From NCBI GenBank assembly GCA_900550475.1, contig URSA01000009.1, positions 1 through 64,000 on the forward strand: DNA of 64,000 bases, read 5' to 3'. The translations under genes were made by a program, and so were the position numbers. The notes beneath the pieces are model-generated. The model had not been told where the DNA came from, did no database searches, and saw nothing but the letters and a program-made list of their open reading frames with translations. Source of the DNA: an uncultured Lachnospiraceae bacterium. GTDB taxonomy: Bacteria; Bacillota; Clostridia; Lachnospirales; Lachnospiraceae. Every line of letters starts with the position of its first letter. The first letter of the stretch is position 1. Of this stretch, positions 41,561 through 51,338 are shown one piece after another.

Positions 41561-42595
41561 TCACTTGGCGTACTGGAAAGCAGCTTCCCTTGCTGCGTCG
41601 AAAGTGCCCACGCTCACCGGGCCGCTCACGGGAGTCCGGTAGAGGGGAGCATCCGGCCCGAATGCGCTGAAATATACATAGCGCGAGGTGGCACAGATAT
41701 GAGTGAAATTTCCCTCCATGATGATCTCTACATTCTGTCCGTCCGTCGTCATGCGTTTCAGGGCGGGCTCGGAGGCGGAGTTTTTCTGATAGTAGAGATA
41801 GCCCCCTGCCAGATTGAAGCAGTCCACCCTGTCGTGGGTCAGGATCTCCACCCGATCCTCAGAGAGGGAGTAGCGGCAGAGCCGGTAGTCGGAGGCAACG
41901 TCCAGATAGTATATAAATCCGCTGTCATAGACGGGATACCAGAGGTTTCCCTCCCACACAGTGCTCTCGCTGCCTGTGGAGGTATCGTAGCGGTAGAGAT
42001 AGTGATTGCTCTCCGTACCGTTGTAGTACACGGTTCCGTCCACCTGTGCACAGGCAAAATTGCGGCTCTTTGCGGCGAGCAGCACCTTGCTGCTCTTGTC
42101 CGTCTGTATCTGGTAGAACAGCGGACCGGAAGCATCTGAGGTGAGGTAATAGAGCTCATTGCCGATCAACTGCACGTTAAAGATAAGATCCTCAGAGAGA
42201 CAGACCGTATCGCCGCCTTTTAAGGTGCAGCGGTAAAGCCCGTTTATGTTGCGCAGATACCCCAGTCCCGCACCGCCGCCGGAGCCCTGCTGGTAGTAGA
42301 AGAGATAGCGCCCGCCGGCGTTGATGTTTGAGATATTGCCGGATTTTATTTTCCTGAGCTGTGTCTCGTCGGGCAGCATGGAATAGAGCGATCCGCCGTC
42401 GTAGGGGTTGGAGAAGTACACCACGCCGTTATATTCGCAGAACATACCGTTGTTGTTGGCGTTTCCCGCCGTGTTTCCCACCGTGCCCGCGGGAACGGGT
42501 TTCACCCTCTTTGAAAGGAAGGAAAGCACGGTGACAAGGATCAGTGCAAGGATAATGAAAATCGCTGCAATTACGGTGCGTCGGTTCTTTTTCAT
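41561..42595 (-). CDS. Membrane-anchored DUF5050-type beta-propeller protein
   Basis: 344 residues: one N-terminal transmembrane helix (about 8-27) then repeated short strands with Tyr-rich blades (GRYLFYYQQGSG, NELYYLTSDAS, GTVYYNGT, GFIYYLDVASDY, GGYLYYQKNSAS, SRYVYFSAFG), as in DUF5050 beta-propellers of Clostridia. It probably faces outside the cell; ligand unknown. GGAGGATTCCC precedes the ATG. It converges on the MATE gene with 7 bp between stops. Confidence 0.75.
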   Translation of the reverse strand: MKKNRRTVIAAIFIILALILVTVLSFLSKRVKPVPAGTVGNTAGNANNNGMFCEYNGVVYFSNPYDGGSLYSMLPDETQLRKIKSGNISNINAGGRYLFYYQQGSGGGAGLGYLRNINGLYRCTLKGGDTVCLSEDLIFNVQLIGNELYYLTSDASGPLFYQIQTDKSSKVLLAAKSRNFACAQVDGTVYYNGTESNHYLYRYDTSTGSESTVWEGNLWYPVYDSGFIYYLDVASDYRLCRYSLSEDRVEILTHDRVDCFNLAGGYLYYQKNSASEPALKRMTTDGQNVEIIMEGNFTHICATSRYVYFSAFGPDAPLYRTPVSGPVSVGTFDAAREAAFQYAK

Positions 42596-42711
42596 GGGAA
42601 TCCTCCTCTGTGGAAAATTACAGTTTTATTATAGACGCTGTAAGACTTGCTATCAAGTGGGACTTGTTATAAAATAGGAAAATAAATAAGGAAGACACGA
42701 AGGAGACGCGG

Positions 42712-43836
42712 ATGGATTTAACAGAGTTGAGGGAACAGATCGATGAGATAGATGCGCAGATCGTGAGCCTGTACGAACAGCGGATGGAGGTCTGCAGGAA
42801 TGTGGCGGAGTACAAGCTCGGAACCGGACGCAAGGTGTTTGACAGCAAGCGCGAGGCGGAGAAGATCGAGAAGGTAAAGGCAATGACACACAATGAGTTC
42901 AACAGTCAGGGTGTGGAGGAGTTGTTTGAGCAGCTGATGAGCATGAGCCGGAAGCTGCAGTACCGGATGATCGCCGAGAAGGAGGGAACGGGAAGGCTGC
43001 CCTTTATCGGCGTGGAGCATTTTGATACCGCCGATGCGAGGGTGGTGTTTCAGGGGAGCGAGGGCTCCTATTCCCAGGAGGCGATGTTCCGCTTTTTCGG
43101 GGAGCGGGTGAACAGCATCCATGTGGATACCTTCCGGGACGCCATGAGCACCATCGATGAGGGAAGGGCGGATTACGCCGTGCTTCCCATAGAAAATTCC
43201 ACCGCGGGCATTGTCAGCGAAATCTATGATCTTCTGGTGGAATACGAAAATTATATCGTGGCGGAGCAGATCTTAAAAATCGAGCATTGCCTGCTTGCAC
43301 TTCCCGGCGCAAAAAAGGAGGATATCACGCGCGTGTACTCCCATCCCCAGTCGCTGATGCAGTGCGCCCGATACCTTCAGGGCACCGAATGGCAGCAGAT
43401 CAGCATGAAGAACAATGCCTTTGCCGCCGAGAAGGTTGCGCGGGAGAAGGACAAAACGCAGGCAGCCATCGCGGGCGCACATGCAGCGGCGGCATACGGG
43501 CTGACGGTTTTGGAGAGAGGGATCAACCAGTCGGACACCAACTCCACCCGGTTTATCATCGTGACAAACCGGAAGATTTTTAAGAAGGACGCGGGGAAGA
43601 TCAGCATCTGCTTTGAGATTCCCCACAGAAGCGGTTCCCTTTACCATATCCTGTCCCATTTCATTTACAACGGACTGAACATGACAAAGATCGAGAGCCG
43701 CCCCATCGAGGACCGGAACTGGGAGTACCGCTTCTTTATCGATTTTGAGGGAAATCTGGCGGACAGCGCCGTAAAGAATGCGCTGCGCGGACTGCGTGAG
43801 GAGACCCGGAACATGAAAATTCTGGGGAATTACTGA
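42712..43836 (+). CDS. pheA: Bifunctional chorismate mutase/prephenate dehydratase
   Basis: 374 residues: AroQ-type chorismate mutase (about 1-85; LREQIDEIDAQIVSLYEQRM), prephenate dehydratase (about 105-285; VVFQGSEGSYSQEAMFRFFG, PIENSTAGIVSEIYDLL, NSTRFIIV) and a C-terminal ACT domain (SGSLYHILSHFIYNGLNMTK, ESRPIEDRNWEYRFFIDFEG) for phenylalanine feedback. It leads from chorismate to phenylpyruvate. It is followed by a DUF815 gene at 15 bp. Confidence 0.95.
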   Translation: MDLTELREQIDEIDAQIVSLYEQRMEVCRNVAEYKLGTGRKVFDSKREAEKIEKVKAMTHNEFNSQGVEELFEQLMSMSRKLQYRMIAEKEGTGRLPFIGVEHFDTADARVVFQGSEGSYSQEAMFRFFGERVNSIHVDTFRDAMSTIDEGRADYAVLPIENSTAGIVSEIYDLLVEYENYIVAEQILKIEHCLLALPGAKKEDITRVYSHPQSLMQCARYLQGTEWQQISMKNNAFAAEKVAREKDKTQAAIAGAHAAAAYGLTVLERGINQSDTNSTRFIIVTNRKIFKKDAGKISICFEIPHRSGSLYHILSHFIYNGLNMTKIESRPIEDRNWEYRFFIDFEGNLADSAVKNALRGLREETRNMKILGNY

Positions 43837-43851
43837 GAGGCTTGATTGGGC

Positions 43852-45162
43852 ATGAGAGAACAGGAATTGATTGTATATCGCAATTTTGAGGATGGCGGAC
43901 TTCTTCGCGACATGGTGTTTTTGATGGAGCACTACGAGGATTCCGGCTGCGATACGGCGGATATGACGGCGCTTTTATACGACTGCATCCACCGTCTGAT
44001 CGAGCTGGCGGGCAGCCACGGGTTCCACGGCAATCTGTGGCATTGTTATCTGGCAAACCTGCTTGTGGGCAATGAGAACAGTTACAGCATGGCGTGTGAG
44101 ATAAGAGGCGCCGTGGAGGGAACCATCAATCAGGCTGCCCTGCATGACATTGCCATATTCAAGGAGTTCTATGATTTTGACTTCGGGGCGGTGGCGGAGC
44201 ATCTCGGCGTGCCGGAATATGAAATGATAAAGGATTACCGGGTGAGCAGCAGGGAGAGCAAGGTGTATAACCGGCGGATCTGCGGGCGGATCTGCGAGCT
44301 GGCAGAGCGTTTTCAGACAGACCATTCTCCCGAGGAGATGAAGGCTACCCTGACGGAGTTCTACAAGGATTACGGCGTGGGCAAATTCGGTCTCCACAAG
44401 GCGTTCCGCATCGCACACGGAGAGAAGGGCGTGGAGATCGAACCGATCCCGAACATTGCCCATGTAAGGCTCTCCGATCTGGTGGGTTATGAGGCGGCAA
44501 AGCAGAAGCTTGTGGAAAACACGGAGGCCTTTGTGAGCGGACGAAAAGCGAACAACTGCCTGCTGTACGGGGATGCCGGAACGGGCAAATCCTCCAGCAT
44601 CAAAGGCATTGTCAATGAATATTATGACAGAGGACTTCGGATCATTGAGGTTTACAAGCATCAGTTTCAGGATCTGAATGATGTGATCGCCCGTATCAAG
44701 AACCGCAACTACAGGTTCATCCTTTACATGGATGACTTAAGCTTTGAGGAGTTCGAGATCGAATACAAATACTTAAAGGCAGTGATCGAGGGCGGTCTGG
44801 AGAAGAAGCCGGACAACGTGCTGATCTATGCCACCTCCAACAGGCGGCATCTGGTCAGGGAAAAGTTCAGTGACAAGGAGGAGCGCGAGGATGATCTGCA
44901 CAAGGGGGACACGGTGGCGGAAAAGCTGTCTCTGGTGTCCAGATTCGGTGTGACGATCTATTTCGGCGCGCCGGATCAAAAGCAGTTTAGGGAGATCGTG
45001 ACCGCACTGGCGGAACGAAACGGTATCAGGATGGAGGAGCAGCAGCTTCTGCTTGAGGCGAACCGGTGGGAGCTCTCCCATGGCGGACTGTCCGGCAGGA
45101 CGGCACAGCAGTTTATTGATTATCTGTCAGGCAGCAGGCTTGCGGATGAGGGAAGGGAATAG
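43852..45162 (+). CDS. DUF815 AAA-type ATPase
   Basis: 436 residues. Walker A is LLYGDAGTGKSSSIKGIVNE and Walker B FILYMDDLSFEEFE; YATSNRRHLVREKFSDKEER and LVSRFGVTIYFG complete an AAA fold. The N-terminal 200 residues are helical and unassigned. The family is conserved but its substrate unknown. ATG 43852 follows GAGAGG. Two bp separate it from the ppx-type gene, so coupling with polyphosphate metabolism is suggested. Confidence 0.85.
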   Translation: MREQELIVYRNFEDGGLLRDMVFLMEHYEDSGCDTADMTALLYDCIHRLIELAGSHGFHGNLWHCYLANLLVGNENSYSMACEIRGAVEGTINQAALHDIAIFKEFYDFDFGAVAEHLGVPEYEMIKDYRVSSRESKVYNRRICGRICELAERFQTDHSPEEMKATLTEFYKDYGVGKFGLHKAFRIAHGEKGVEIEPIPNIAHVRLSDLVGYEAAKQKLVENTEAFVSGRKANNCLLYGDAGTGKSSSIKGIVNEYYDRGLRIIEVYKHQFQDLNDVIARIKNRNYRFILYMDDLSFEEFEIEYKYLKAVIEGGLEKKPDNVLIYATSNRRHLVREKFSDKEEREDDLHKGDTVAEKLSLVSRFGVTIYFGAPDQKQFREIVTALAERNGIRMEEQQLLLEANRWELSHGGLSGRTAQQFIDYLSGSRLADEGRE

Positions 45163-45164
45163 GT

Positions 45165-46685
45165 ATGAAAACTTTCGCGGCGATTGATGTGGGATCTTAT
45201 GAACTGTCCATGAAGATCTTTGCATTTTCAGGAAAAAATAAAATGAAGCAGGTCGACCACATACGGCACCGGATCGATCTGGGAACGGAGACCTACTCCA
45301 CGGGAAAATTGAGCTATGAGAAGGTGGAGGAGCTCTGCCGGGTATTGAAGGAATACCGGGATATCATGGAGTCCTACCGTGTGGACGACTACAAGGCATA
45401 CGGAACCAGCGCCATACGGGAGATGGAGAACACGGACATCGTTCTGGATCAGATCGAGCAAAGAACGGGGATCAGGATCGACGTCCTGAGTAACTCCGAG
45501 CAGCGCTTTCTGGATTACAAAGCGATTGCGTCCAGGGGAGAGGAATTTGACCGCATGCTGGAAAAGGGAACCGCCATCGTGGATATTGGCGGCGGCAGCA
45601 TCCAGATTTCCCTTTTTGACAAGGGCAGGCTGACCACCACGCAGAACCTGCGGCTCGGTGTGCTGCGTCTGCGGGAGAGACTGGGGCGCATCAATGCGCG
45701 GATGATGCAGCTTGAGGATATCTTAAATGAGATCGATGACGCGCAGCTTTCAGTTTTAAATAAATTTTACTTGAAGGATACGCAGATTGACCATATTATT
45801 CTGGTGGACGATTATCTGTCCCTGTGGATGCAGCAGAACGCCGCCTATGTGACATCGGAGGAGTATGCGCGGTTCATGGAAACCCTGAGGGAGAAGGGGC
45901 GCAGCGAGATTGCCCTGCAGCTTGGGGTGACGGAGGACAATGTGGCGCTCATGTTCATCTCCGCGGTGCTGGTGAACCGTCTGATCGCCATGACGGGCGC
46001 AAGCAGGCTGTGGGCACCGGGGGCAACTCTCTGTGACGGCATTGCCTACGAGTATGCCGAACAGCAGAAAATGATGATCAGTGAGCATGATTTTGAGAAG
46101 GACATTCTGGACTGTGCGCTGAATATCAGCAAGCGGTACATGGGAAGCCGCCGTCGCGCGGAGACGCTGGAAAGTCTTACCATGACCATCTTTGACAGCC
46201 TTAAGCGGCTGCACGGACTGGGGGCGCGGGAGCGTCTCTATCTGCAGATTGCCGCGATCCTGCACGACTGCGGAAAGTATATCAGTCTGGTCAATCTGGG
46301 GGAGTGCTCCTACCATATTATCATGTCCACGGAAATTATCGGGCTCTCCCATATGGAGCGGGAGCTGGTGGCGGATGTGGTGCGCTTCAACCATGACGAT
46401 TTCCAATACTATGAGGAATTGAACCGGAATTCCTCGCTGGATAAGCGGGCGTATCTGACCATGGCGAAGCTGACGGCGATACTGCGGATCGCAAACGGGC
46501 TCGACCGCAGCCACAAACAGAAATTCAAGAATGTAAAGGCTGTGCTGAGGGAGCGGGAGCTGGTTCTGACGGTGGACACCAAAGAGGACATCACGTTGGA
46601 GCGCGGGCTTTTCGACGAGCGGGCACAGTTTTTTGAAGAGGTATTTAATGTGCAGCCGGTGATCCGGCAGAAGCGGAGCAACTGA
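45165..46685 (+). CDS. ppx: Ppx/GppA-family exopolyphosphatase with HD domain
   Basis: 506 residues. The actin-like fold shows AIDVGSYELSMKIF, YGTSAIREMENTD, IVDIGGGSIQISLFDKGRL; from about residue 320 a C-terminal HD-type domain has AILHDCGKYIS and VRFNHDDFQYYEEL. It should hydrolyse polyphosphate ends or pppGpp. It is directly upstream of the polyphosphate kinase. Confidence 0.9.
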   Translation: MKTFAAIDVGSYELSMKIFAFSGKNKMKQVDHIRHRIDLGTETYSTGKLSYEKVEELCRVLKEYRDIMESYRVDDYKAYGTSAIREMENTDIVLDQIEQRTGIRIDVLSNSEQRFLDYKAIASRGEEFDRMLEKGTAIVDIGGGSIQISLFDKGRLTTTQNLRLGVLRLRERLGRINARMMQLEDILNEIDDAQLSVLNKFYLKDTQIDHIILVDDYLSLWMQQNAAYVTSEEYARFMETLREKGRSEIALQLGVTEDNVALMFISAVLVNRLIAMTGASRLWAPGATLCDGIAYEYAEQQKMMISEHDFEKDILDCALNISKRYMGSRRRAETLESLTMTIFDSLKRLHGLGARERLYLQIAAILHDCGKYISLVNLGECSYHIIMSTEIIGLSHMERELVADVVRFNHDDFQYYEELNRNSSLDKRAYLTMAKLTAILRIANGLDRSHKQKFKNVKAVLRERELVLTVDTKEDITLERGLFDERAQFFEEVFNVQPVIRQKRSN

Positions 46686-46725
46686 CGCACGGCATGGAAT
46701 GGCGCCGTTCCGGAATGGAGGAAAT

Positions 46726-48855
46726 ATGGCAGAGAAGAAAACAGATTATAAAAATCCCGACTATTATACGAACAGGGAAATGAGCTGGGTGCTCTTCGAC
46801 CACAGAGTGCTGTCGGAAGCCCGTGATAAGACCATCCCCCTGTTTGAACGACTGAAATTTCTGAGCATTACCGCGTCCAATCTGGATGAGTTCTTCATGG
46901 TGCGGATCGCGTCCCTGAAGGACATGGTGAATGCAGGGTACAAAAAGAAGGATCTTGCGGGGCTGACGGCGGAGGAACAGCTTGAGAGGCTGGATGTGCA
47001 GATCCATCAGCTTGTGGAGCTGCAATATTCCACCTACAACCGCTCCCTGCTGCCGCTATTGTCCCAGAACGGACTGACGGTGGTAAAGACCCACGAGCAG
47101 TTGAATGAGGAGGAGGCGGCTTTTACAGACCGCTTTTTTGAAAATGAGGTCTACCCGGTGCTGACGCCCATGGCGGTGGACTCTTCAAGACCCTTCCCCC
47201 TGATCCGCAACAAGTCCTTAAATCTGGGGGCACTGGTCTCCAAGAAGGCGGAGGACGATGAACTGGAATTTGCAACGGTGCAGGTGCCCAGCGTGCTGCC
47301 CCGTATCGTGGAGCTTCCCGCAAACGGGAAGGAGCGCAAAGTGATCCTGCTTGAGGAGATCATAGAGCGGAATATCCATAAGCTGTTTTTAAATTACGAT
47401 ATTGTATGTGTGCATCCGTTCCGTATTATGAGAAATGCGGATCTGACCATAGAGGAGGATGAGGCGGAGGATCTGCTCAAGGAGATTGAGAAGCAGTTAA
47501 AGAAGAGACAGTGGGGAGAGGTAATTCGTCTGGAGGTGGAGGACGGCGTCGACAAGCGTCTCTTGAAGGTGCTTAAGAAGGAGCTTTCCATCGGTTCCGA
47601 GGCGGTATATTTTATCGACGGCCCGCTGGATCTGACTTTCCTGATGAAGATGTACGGGCTGGAGGGATTCGACCATCTGAAAGCCAAAAAGTACACGCCC
47701 CAGCCGGTACCGCAGCTCCCTGCGGGGGAGGATATTTTTGCCGCCATCCGAAAGGGCGATATCCTTTTGCACCATCCGTACCAGACCTTTACGCCGGTGG
47801 TGGATTTCATCAGGCAGGCGGCGCGGGATCCCGAGGTGCTTGCCATCAAACAGACCCTGTACCGCGTCAGCGGAAATTCCCCTATTATCGCAGCACTTGC
47901 GCAGGCGGCGGAGAACGGCAAGCAGGTGTCCGTATTGGTGGAGCTGAAAGCCCGTTTTGACGAGGAAAACAATATCGTGTGGGCGAGGATGCTGGAGAAG
48001 GCGGGCTGCCACGTTATTTACGGTCTTGTGGGACTTAAGACGCACAGCAAGATCACACTGGTGGTCAGACGGGAGGAGGACGGCATCCGCAGGTATGTCC
48101 ATCTGGCAACGGGAAATTACAATGATGCTACCGCAAAGCTCTATACGGATGTGGGCATGCTGACCTGCTCCGAGCAGATCGGCGAGGACGCAACGGCGGT
48201 GTTCAATATGCTGTCCGGCTACTCCGAGCCTCTTCACTGGAACAAGCTGGCGCTTGCGCCCCTGTGGCTGAAGGATAAGTTCCTGTTCCTGATCCGCAGG
48301 GAGAGGGATGCGGCGCTTGCGGGAAAGCCCGCGCACATCATAGCGAAGATGAACTCCCTCTGCGACAAGGATGTCATTGCGGCTCTTTATGAGGCAGGTG
48401 CCGCAGGCGTTGTGATCGAATTGATCGTGAGAGGAATCTGCTGCCTCAAGGTGGGGATTCCCGGAATCAGCGAAAATATATCGGTGCGCTCCATTGTGGG
48501 AAATTTTCTGGAGCACAGCCGCATCTTTTACTTTGAGAACGACGGCGCATCGGAGATATACTGCTCCAGTGCCGACTGGATGCCGCGAAATCTGGAGCGG
48601 CGTGTGGAGATCCTGTTCCCCGTTGAGAAGGAGGAACTGAAGGAGGAGCTTCTGCACATTTTAAAGAATCAGCTCCGCGATACGGTCAAGGCGCATCTGC
48701 TCACGCCGGAGGGCAGCTACGAGAAGGTGGACAGGAGAGGAAAGGAAACCTTCAATTCCCAGGAGGCTTTCTGCGAGGAAGCGGTGAAGCTTGCGGCGGA
48801 GAGCAAAGAAGAGGAAAAGAGCAGAGTATTTATACCGGAGATACACCATGAATAA
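46726..48855 (+). CDS. ppk: Polyphosphate kinase 1
   Basis: 709 residues. Conserved features: NREMSWVLFDHRVLSEARD, LSITASNLDEFFMVRIASLK, the phosphorylated-His region THSKITLVVRREEDGIRRYV, HLATGNYNDATAKLYTD and SVRSIVGNFLEHSRIFYFEN. It makes polyphosphate from ATP. ATG 46726 is preceded by GGAGG; an earlier ATG at 46699 lacks a ribosome site. The stop overlaps maf by 8 bp. Confidence 0.95.
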   Translation: MAEKKTDYKNPDYYTNREMSWVLFDHRVLSEARDKTIPLFERLKFLSITASNLDEFFMVRIASLKDMVNAGYKKKDLAGLTAEEQLERLDVQIHQLVELQYSTYNRSLLPLLSQNGLTVVKTHEQLNEEEAAFTDRFFENEVYPVLTPMAVDSSRPFPLIRNKSLNLGALVSKKAEDDELEFATVQVPSVLPRIVELPANGKERKVILLEEIIERNIHKLFLNYDIVCVHPFRIMRNADLTIEEDEAEDLLKEIEKQLKKRQWGEVIRLEVEDGVDKRLLKVLKKELSIGSEAVYFIDGPLDLTFLMKMYGLEGFDHLKAKKYTPQPVPQLPAGEDIFAAIRKGDILLHHPYQTFTPVVDFIRQAARDPEVLAIKQTLYRVSGNSPIIAALAQAAENGKQVSVLVELKARFDEENNIVWARMLEKAGCHVIYGLVGLKTHSKITLVVRREEDGIRRYVHLATGNYNDATAKLYTDVGMLTCSEQIGEDATAVFNMLSGYSEPLHWNKLALAPLWLKDKFLFLIRRERDAALAGKPAHIIAKMNSLCDKDVIAALYEAGAAGVVIELIVRGICCLKVGIPGISENISVRSIVGNFLEHSRIFYFENDGASEIYCSSADWMPRNLERRVEILFPVEKEELKEELLHILKNQLRDTVKAHLLTPEGSYEKVDRRGKETFNSQEAFCEEAVKLAAESKEEEKSRVFIPEIHHE

Positions 48856-49456
48856 CAGGATTATTTTGGCCAGCGGCTCCCCCAGACGGAAGGAGCTGCT
48901 GGCGCAGATCGGAATGGATTTTATCGTATGCAGGAGCACCTGCGAGGAGATCATAAAAAGTACCGTGCCGGAGGAAATTGTGTGCGAGCTCTCGGCGCAG
49001 AAGGCGGAGGATGTTTTCTACGGCATCCGTGAGGGAAGATTTCAGGTTTCCGAAGCGTACCGGGGCGCGACGGTGTTGGGCGCCGACACGGTGGTTGCCT
49101 GCGACGGAAGGGTTCTGGGAAAACCGAAATCGGAGGAGGATGCGGTGAGCATGCTGTCCATGCTTGCGGGCAGAGCCCACAGCGTTTTCACCGGCGTGAC
49201 TCTGCTAAGGCAGGGCGGGGAGGGGATCCTGAAACGCACTTTCTTTGAGCGGACGGAGGTGGTCTGCTACCCGGTGAGCGAGCAGGAGATCAGGCGCTAC
49301 GTCGCCACGGGGGAGCCCATGGACAAGGCGGGAGCCTACGGCATACAGGGGCGCTTCGCAGCGTTTATCAAGGAGATCCGGGGAGATTACAACAATGTGG
49401 TTGGACTGCCCGTGGGCAGGGTCTGTCAAGAGATGAAAGGATGGATAGAGGAATGA
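48848..49456 (+). CDS. maf: Maf-type nucleoside triphosphate pyrophosphatase
   Basis: About 202 residues: IILASGSPRRKELLAQIGMD, VLGADTVVACDGRVLGKPKS, GRAHSVFTGVTLL and DKAGAYGIQGRFAAFIKEIR. The family hydrolyses non-canonical dNTPs or dTTP/UTP and affects septation. GGAG precedes the ATG that overlaps ppk. Confidence 0.93.
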   Translation: MNNRIILASGSPRRKELLAQIGMDFIVCRSTCEEIIKSTVPEEIVCELSAQKAEDVFYGIREGRFQVSEAYRGATVLGADTVVACDGRVLGKPKSEEDAVSMLSMLAGRAHSVFTGVTLLRQGGEGILKRTFFERTEVVCYPVSEQEIRRYVATGEPMDKAGAYGIQGRFAAFIKEIRGDYNNVVGLPVGRVCQEMKGWIEE

Positions 49457-50106
49457 AAAAAGCGGTGGTTTTTGATCTGGACGGAACGCTGACCAACACA
49501 CTGGCGTCCATTAAAAAAAGTGCCGATCTGGCGGTGGGAAAATTTGGCTTCGGCCCGTTTTCAGAGGATCAGTACCGGTATTTTGTGGGAGAGGGCGCAG
49601 CAGTGCTGATCGAGAGATGCCTCGAGGCGGGAGGAGATGCGGAGCATGTTTATTTTGACCGCGCTTTTGAGGAATACAAAAAGACCTTTGAAGAATACTG
49701 TATGTATCAGGTAAAGCCCTATGACGGGATTCTGCCGCTTTTGCAGGAACTGAAAAAAAGAGGCGTGAAGCTGGCGGTGCTGAGCAACAAGCCCCATCTG
49801 CGCACGCTGGATGTGATCCACGATATTTTTGGCGACGGCACCTTTGATGTGGTGAGAGGGCAGCAGGACGGCGTCCCCAGAAAACCAAGCCCCGTGGGCG
49901 TACAACTGATTCTGGAAGAACTCGGACTGACCCCGGAGGATCTGCTGTATATAGGAGATACGGGGACGGATATGCAGACCGGCAAGGCAGCAGGCGCATT
50001 TACGGTGGGAGCGCTGTGGGGATTTCGGACAAAGGAGGAGCTTCTTGCCAATCATGCGGACGCGGTGATCGAAAATCCGCTCCGGCTTCTTGACTATTTG
50101 GCGTAA
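49453..50106 (+). CDS. HAD-family phosphatase (phosphoglycolate phosphatase-like)
   Basis: 217 residues with HAD motifs VVFDLDGTLTNTL, AVLSNKPHLRTLDVI, KPSPVGVQLILEE and YIGDTGTDMQTGKAAG, and an alpha-helical cap after motif I as in Gph/PpaX. It may act on phosphoglycolate or pyrophosphate; unproven. ATGA overlap with maf. Confidence 0.88.
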   Translation: MKKAVVFDLDGTLTNTLASIKKSADLAVGKFGFGPFSEDQYRYFVGEGAAVLIERCLEAGGDAEHVYFDRAFEEYKKTFEEYCMYQVKPYDGILPLLQELKKRGVKLAVLSNKPHLRTLDVIHDIFGDGTFDVVRGQQDGVPRKPSPVGVQLILEELGLTPEDLLYIGDTGTDMQTGKAAGAFTVGALWGFRTKEELLANHADAVIENPLRLLDYLA

Positions 50107-50155
50107 AGGGATTATAAAGAAAACAGAAATAAAGCATATTACGGAGAGAAAGACA

Positions 50156-50419
50156 ATGCATGAGTTTGATGAAGCGGTATTAGAGTGTTTTTTGAAGAAT
50201 CAGTCCAGACTGTTCCCGGAGGATGTGGCGTCTAGCCCGGAGGAAGCTGAGGCTTTTCTGGAGGACTGCATGGCAGTGGTGGTGAACTCCGCCGGAGAGG
50301 TATTTGATTACTTCGAGGAGGAGGGCATCGATATGGACGGTGCCGGAGAGAACGAGATTCTGGATGCTGCCGAGGTATTTGACATCGGAGACGGCAGATA
50401 TCTGATCGTGGAAGGGTAG
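50156..50419 (+). CDS. Small acidic conserved protein
   Basis: 87 residues, strongly acidic (FLKNQSRLFPEDVASSPEEA; DYFEEEGIDMDGAGENEILD; VFDIGDGRYLIVEG). Proteins of this kind are widespread in Lachnospiraceae, sometimes misnamed glyoxalase; function unknown. ACGGAGAG precedes the ATG. Probably last gene of the polyphosphate operon. Confidence 0.7.
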   Translation: MHEFDEAVLECFLKNQSRLFPEDVASSPEEAEAFLEDCMAVVVNSAGEVFDYFEEEGIDMDGAGENEILDAAEVFDIGDGRYLIVEG

Positions 50420-50433
50420 ATTTGAACATGCCT

Positions 50434-50457
50434 GCGCGCTGACGTTACTCAGCGCGC
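50434..50457. terminator. Possible shared hairpin between convergent genes
   Basis: GCGCGCTGA and TCAGCGCGC form a perfect 9-bp stem with a six-base loop. No T tract follows on either strand, so termination is uncertain. Confidence 0.4.
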
Positions 50458-51318
50458 GCTGCGCAGCCTGTACAGGATATCCTCATGGAGATAGAGCTTC
50501 CCGTAGCCTGTCCCGAAGGAAAGCCCCGGCTTGTTGGAACCGTGAAAATCGGATCCGCCGCTGATGAGAAGATCGTACTTCTTCGCAAGAGCCTGCATTT
50601 CCCGGGTTTCAGCGGGGGAGTAGGTGGAGTAGATACCCTCAAGGGCAATCAGTCCGGCTTCCTTCAGGCGGGAAACCAGCAGCTCCAGCCGTTCCTTTCC
50701 CATGCGGTACAGGGTGGGATGCGCAAGAACGGGCACACCGCCCACGGAGAGGATTAAACTGATCGCCTGCTCGGGCGTCACTTTTTCCCTGGGAACAAAA
50801 CAGGAGGCATGATCGCCCAGATAGCGGTCGAATGCCTCTGTCATACTGGTGACATAGCCGTGCTCCAGAAGGTACTTCGCGTAGTGGGCGCGGGTGATGA
50901 CTGCATCGGGGAACTCCGCGAGCAGTGCCTCATAGGAGATGTCGATTCCGTGTGCGCCGAACAGGGCGCACATTTTTTTATTTCTCTCAGTTCTGGAGGA
51001 AACGAACGCATCCAGCTGATCCGTAAAGTGTTTTTGATGATAATCGGGGAAAAGCCCCACAATATGAATGTCGCGTCCCTCGTATTCCGTGGAAAACTCA
51101 ATACCGGGAACAACCTCCAAAAGGGCGCCCTCCGGGTTCTTTTCGCAGCACTTTCCAGACAGCTCCTTTGCATGGGCGATTGCCTCGTCCAATCCGGAAA
51201 CCGTGTCGTGGTCTGTCAGCGCGAAAGCAGTTATGTTGTGAAGAAGCGCATACTCCACAAGCTCGCTCGGCGTAAAGGTGCCGTCCGAGCAGCTGGAGTG
51301 CACATGCAGGTCAATCAT
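50449..51318 (-). CDS. PHP-domain phosphoesterase (TrpH/RNase AM-like)
   Basis: 289 residues: DLHVHSSCSDGTFTPSEL, FALTDHDTVSGLDEA, VVPGIEFSTEYEGRDIHIVG, VPVLAHPTLYRMGKERL and SGGSDFHGSNKPG supply the PHP metal ligands. E. coli YciV/RNase AM is a homolog that trims 5' ends of RNAs; others hydrolyse pAp-like nucleotides. CAGGAGG precedes the ATG. Confidence 0.87.
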   Translation of the reverse strand: MIDLHVHSSCSDGTFTPSELVEYALLHNITAFALTDHDTVSGLDEAIAHAKELSGKCCEKNPEGALLEVVPGIEFSTEYEGRDIHIVGLFPDYHQKHFTDQLDAFVSSRTERNKKMCALFGAHGIDISYEALLAEFPDAVITRAHYAKYLLEHGYVTSMTEAFDRYLGDHASCFVPREKVTPEQAISLILSVGGVPVLAHPTLYRMGKERLELLVSRLKEAGLIALEGIYSTYSPAETREMQALAKKYDLLISGGSDFHGSNKPGLSFGTGYGKLYLHEDILYRLRSAR

Positions 51319-51338
51319 GGAAGCCTCCTGTCAGGGGT